Shown here: positions 6,550-8,045 of the stretch, piece by piece
How positions within the stretch are numbered: position 1 is the stretch's first letter
Layout of the letters: the number at the start of each line of letters is the position of its first letter
Source: an uncultured bacterium
GTDB taxonomy: Bacteria; Actinomycetota; Coriobacteriia; Coriobacteriales; Eggerthellaceae
DNA: 8,045 nt
Assembly (NCBI GenBank): GCA_937890835.1
Contig: CALADF010000011.1
Span: 1 to 8,045 of the forward strand
Direction: 5' to 3'
Notes under the pieces: model-generated
The model's database searches: none
What the model was told of the DNA's origin: nothing
The model's input: the letters and a program-made list of their open reading frames with translations, nothing else
Made by a program: the position numbers and the translations under genes

Positions 6550-6578
6550 TTGGGCTCAGGTGCGGCGCTTATTATACG
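6550..6578 (+). promoter_or_regulatory. Possible promoter of the TrmA-family methyltransferase gene
   Basis: TTGGGC (6550-6555) with a 17-bp spacer precedes TATACG (6573-6578), or TTATAC with 16 bp. This overlaps the tRNA-Arg -10 on the opposite strand. Transcription would start near 6585, some 60 nt before the ATG. The -10 match is only partial. Confidence 0.35.
6571..6576 (-). promoter_or_regulatory. -10 box of tRNA-Arg
   Basis: On the minus strand a perfect TATAAT lies 29 nt upstream of the tRNA 5' end. No TTGACA-like -35 is found at 16-18 bp; the spacer region is occupied by the palindrome at 6580-6594. Confidence 0.6.
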
Positions 6579-6579
6579 A

Positions 6580-6594
6580 CAACGATCATCGTTG
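6580..6594. repeat. 15-bp palindrome in the divergent promoter region
   Basis: CAACGAT-C-ATCGTTG has perfect 7-bp arms around one central base. It lies between the -35 and -10 positions of the tRNA-Arg promoter and near the predicted start of the methyltransferase transcript. That is where an operator would act on both, though no regulator is encoded in the window. Confidence 0.4.
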
Positions 6595-6646
6595 CGCCCG
6601 GCAATCTTGGCACGCGACAAATGACGACCACGATAAGGACAAGAAG

Positions 6647-8045
6647 ATGAGCGATATGATGAACGGTTCCGTGTTCGAGCCCGACCGGCCCTGCGGCAGC
6701 GCTCGGGCGAGCGAGTTGGTTTCGATCGAACGGATGAGCTATGGATCGGCGGCTGTCGGCCGGCTTTCCGACGGTAAGACGGTGTTTGTCGAGGGAGCCG
6801 CACCGGGCGACGTCGTCGAGGTTGAGGTGGTCGAGGACAAGCGCACGTATGCGCGCGGTCGAATTTCGCGCATCGTCGAGGCCTCGCCGCAGCGGGCCGA
6901 CATGGTGAAGTGCTCCGAAGCCTGCGGGGGGTGTCCCTGGGCGCATCTTTCCTACGAGGCGCAGCTTGCGTCGAAGCGCGACGCCGTCATCGATGCCTTG
7001 TGCAGGGTCGCCCGCTTCGATCGTGCCCGAGCCGTCGATGTCGTTGCGCCCTGCGTGGCGAGTAAGCGTCAATGGGGGTATCGTAACAAGCTCGAAATGG
7101 CGGCGGGGAAGGATTCCGCAGGGCGTTTCACCCTCGGTTTCTATCGCGAGGGAACCCATGATGTCGTTTCGGTGAAGTCGTGTCCTCTGGCGAACCGCTA
7201 TATCGAGCGTGCGCCTAAGGCGCTGCGCGGTGCATTAAGGTTCCTCTCATCCTCCCAGGATCTTGGCATCTACCGCGTCGGCGTGCGTTCGAGCTTGCGC
7301 ACGGGCAAGACCGAGGTCGCGCTTTGGACGCCGCCGAGCGCTTTCCCTCGTACGGCGGTGGCGAAGACCATCCAGGATGCGTTAAAGGCCTCTTCGGTCG
7401 TTCGCGTGCTGGCTGAACCTGGGAGCGCTCGAAAGGTCAAGAAAATCGAAGCTCTCGAAGGAAAGGGCGTGTGGGAGGAGAAGCTTTGCGATGCGCGGTT
7501 CTTCACGGCGGCGCCTTCGTTTTTTCAGGTGAACACGGCTCAAGCTGAGAAGCTCGTCAATTTGGTCATCGAAGGCCTTGAAATCGAGCAGGGCATGTAC
7601 ATTGCCGATCTCTACGCCGGCGGGGGGACCTTCTCCATCCCCATGGCGCGTCTTGGCGCCGATGTGGTGGCGGTCGAAGTGGCGGGGTCCTCCATTCGCG
7701 ACTTGCGCCGCAATGCCGAGGTTAACAACGTGGAGCTAGAGGCAGTATGCGGTGACACCGCCGTGGAGCTTCCCGAACTCGGAGAACTTGACGCGCTGGT
7801 GGTCGATCCTCCTCGGTCCGGTCTCGCAAAGGGGGTCGTGGGCCAAATCGTCGCCGCCGCTCCGGCGCGCGTGGCGTACGTGAGCTGCGATCCTCAGACG
7901 TGGGCTCGCGACGTAGCTTTGTTCGAAGGCGAGGGGTATCGTCTCGTGCGCGCCACGCCCGTCGACATGTTTCCTCAGACTTATCACATCGAGACGGTTG
8001 CTCTTCTATCTCGGAAAACCGCATCGAAGTCTTTCATACCGGTTT
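6647..8045 (+). CDS. TrmA/RlmD-family RNA m5U methyltransferase with 4Fe-4S site (3' end cut by the window)
   Basis: An open frame of 466 codons with no stop before the window ends. It encodes a SAM-dependent RNA uridine-5 methyltransferase (RumA/RlmD, RlmCD or TrmA class). In order: an N-terminal TRAM RNA-binding domain (about 20-80); cysteines 89, 93, 96 and 179, matching the 4Fe-4S site of RlmD; the SFFQVN motif (291-296); SAM-binding DLYAGGGTFS (321-330); VDPPRSGL (386-393); catalytic Cys414 in YVSCDP; and general-base Glu449 in HIETVALL. The family normally ends shortly after that last motif, so only a short piece is missing. The ATG at 6647 has AAGGA 7 nt upstream. It should methylate a uridine in 23S rRNA (U1939 or U747 class) or tRNA; which one cannot be told. 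The bulk of the gene has mixed third positions, unlike the GT2 gene. It diverges from tRNA-Arg across about 105 bp. Confidence 0.93.
   Translation, partial: MSDMMNGSVFEPDRPCGSARASELVSIERMSYGSAAVGRLSDGKTVFVEGAAPGDVVEVEVVEDKRTYARGRISRIVEASPQRADMVKCSEACGGCPWAHLSYEAQLASKRDAVIDALCRVARFDRARAVDVVAPCVASKRQWGYRNKLEMAAGKDSAGRFTLGFYREGTHDVVSVKSCPLANRYIERAPKALRGALRFLSSSQDLGIYRVGVRSSLRTGKTEVALWTPPSAFPRTAVAKTIQDALKASSVVRVLAEPGSARKVKKIEALEGKGVWEEKLCDARFFTAAPSFFQVNTAQAEKLVNLVIEGLEIEQGMYIADLYAGGGTFSIPMARLGADVVAVEVAGSSIRDLRRNAEVNNVELEAVCGDTAVELPELGELDALVVDPPRSGLAKGVVGQIVAAAPARVAYVSCDPQTWARDVALFEGEGYRLVRATPVDMFPQTYHIETVALLSRKTASKSFIPV

Noticed and set aside
6572..7159. 195-codon minus-strand open frame
   Set aside because: Antisense to the methyltransferase, whose full set of motifs is on the other strand.

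Overview
The window reads as ordinary chromosome of a fairly GC-rich actinobacterium, most likely one of the Coriobacteriia (Eggerthellaceae/Slackia-like). That placement is inferred from the flavour of the proteins (Actinobacteria-type TrmA-family methyltransferase, MGDG-synthase-like glycosyltransferase, stand-alone NifX-like protein), tRNAs with encoded CCA, and a TANNNT-N7-ATG leaderless start. No search was possible, so the taxon is an inference. There is no phage, insertion sequence, CRISPR array or intact mobile element that I can support.

Layout. Bases 1-50 hold a perfect 16-bp hairpin that probably ends a gene left of the window, followed by about 470 bp with no credible gene. On the minus strand then come a small NifX/NifB-type dinitrogenase-cofactor-domain protein (524-931), a DEAD-box RNA helicase with a long basic tail (1222-2766), and a GT28/MGDG-synthase-like glycolipid glycosyltransferase (2803-4188). 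The last two are 36 bp apart and probably form one operon, starting from a promoter whose -10 box sits 7 nt before the ATG (leaderless).

Divergent from that operon is a polyprenyl-phosphate-type family 2 glycosyltransferase (4355-5341). After codon 13 every codon ends in G or C except three ATA codons, quite unlike its neighbours. Its 3' flank (5342-5541) carries three successive RNA hairpins. Next come tRNA-Glu(UUC) with its own promoter and terminator, a GtrA-family small membrane protein (5983-6384), and convergent tRNA-Arg(CCG) on the minus strand with its own terminator. A TrmA/RlmD-family rRNA/tRNA m5U methyltransferase (from 6647) runs off the right edge. Its upstream region overlaps the tRNA-Arg promoter and contains a 15-bp palindrome.

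How they fit. The GT2 enzyme and GtrA are the classic pair for lipid-linked sugar donors: the first charges the polyprenyl phosphate with a sugar and the second moves it across the membrane. Here a tRNA gene and terminators separate them. The GT28 enzyme probably makes a glycolipid in the membrane. The helicase, methyltransferase and two tRNAs belong to RNA metabolism and translation. The most unusual points are the extreme codon composition of the GT2 gene with a sharp left boundary just inside the reading frame, the hairpin cluster after it, a G8 tract serving as the gtrA ribosome-binding site, and the leaderless start of the GT28 gene. I did not find a clear new multi-gene system.
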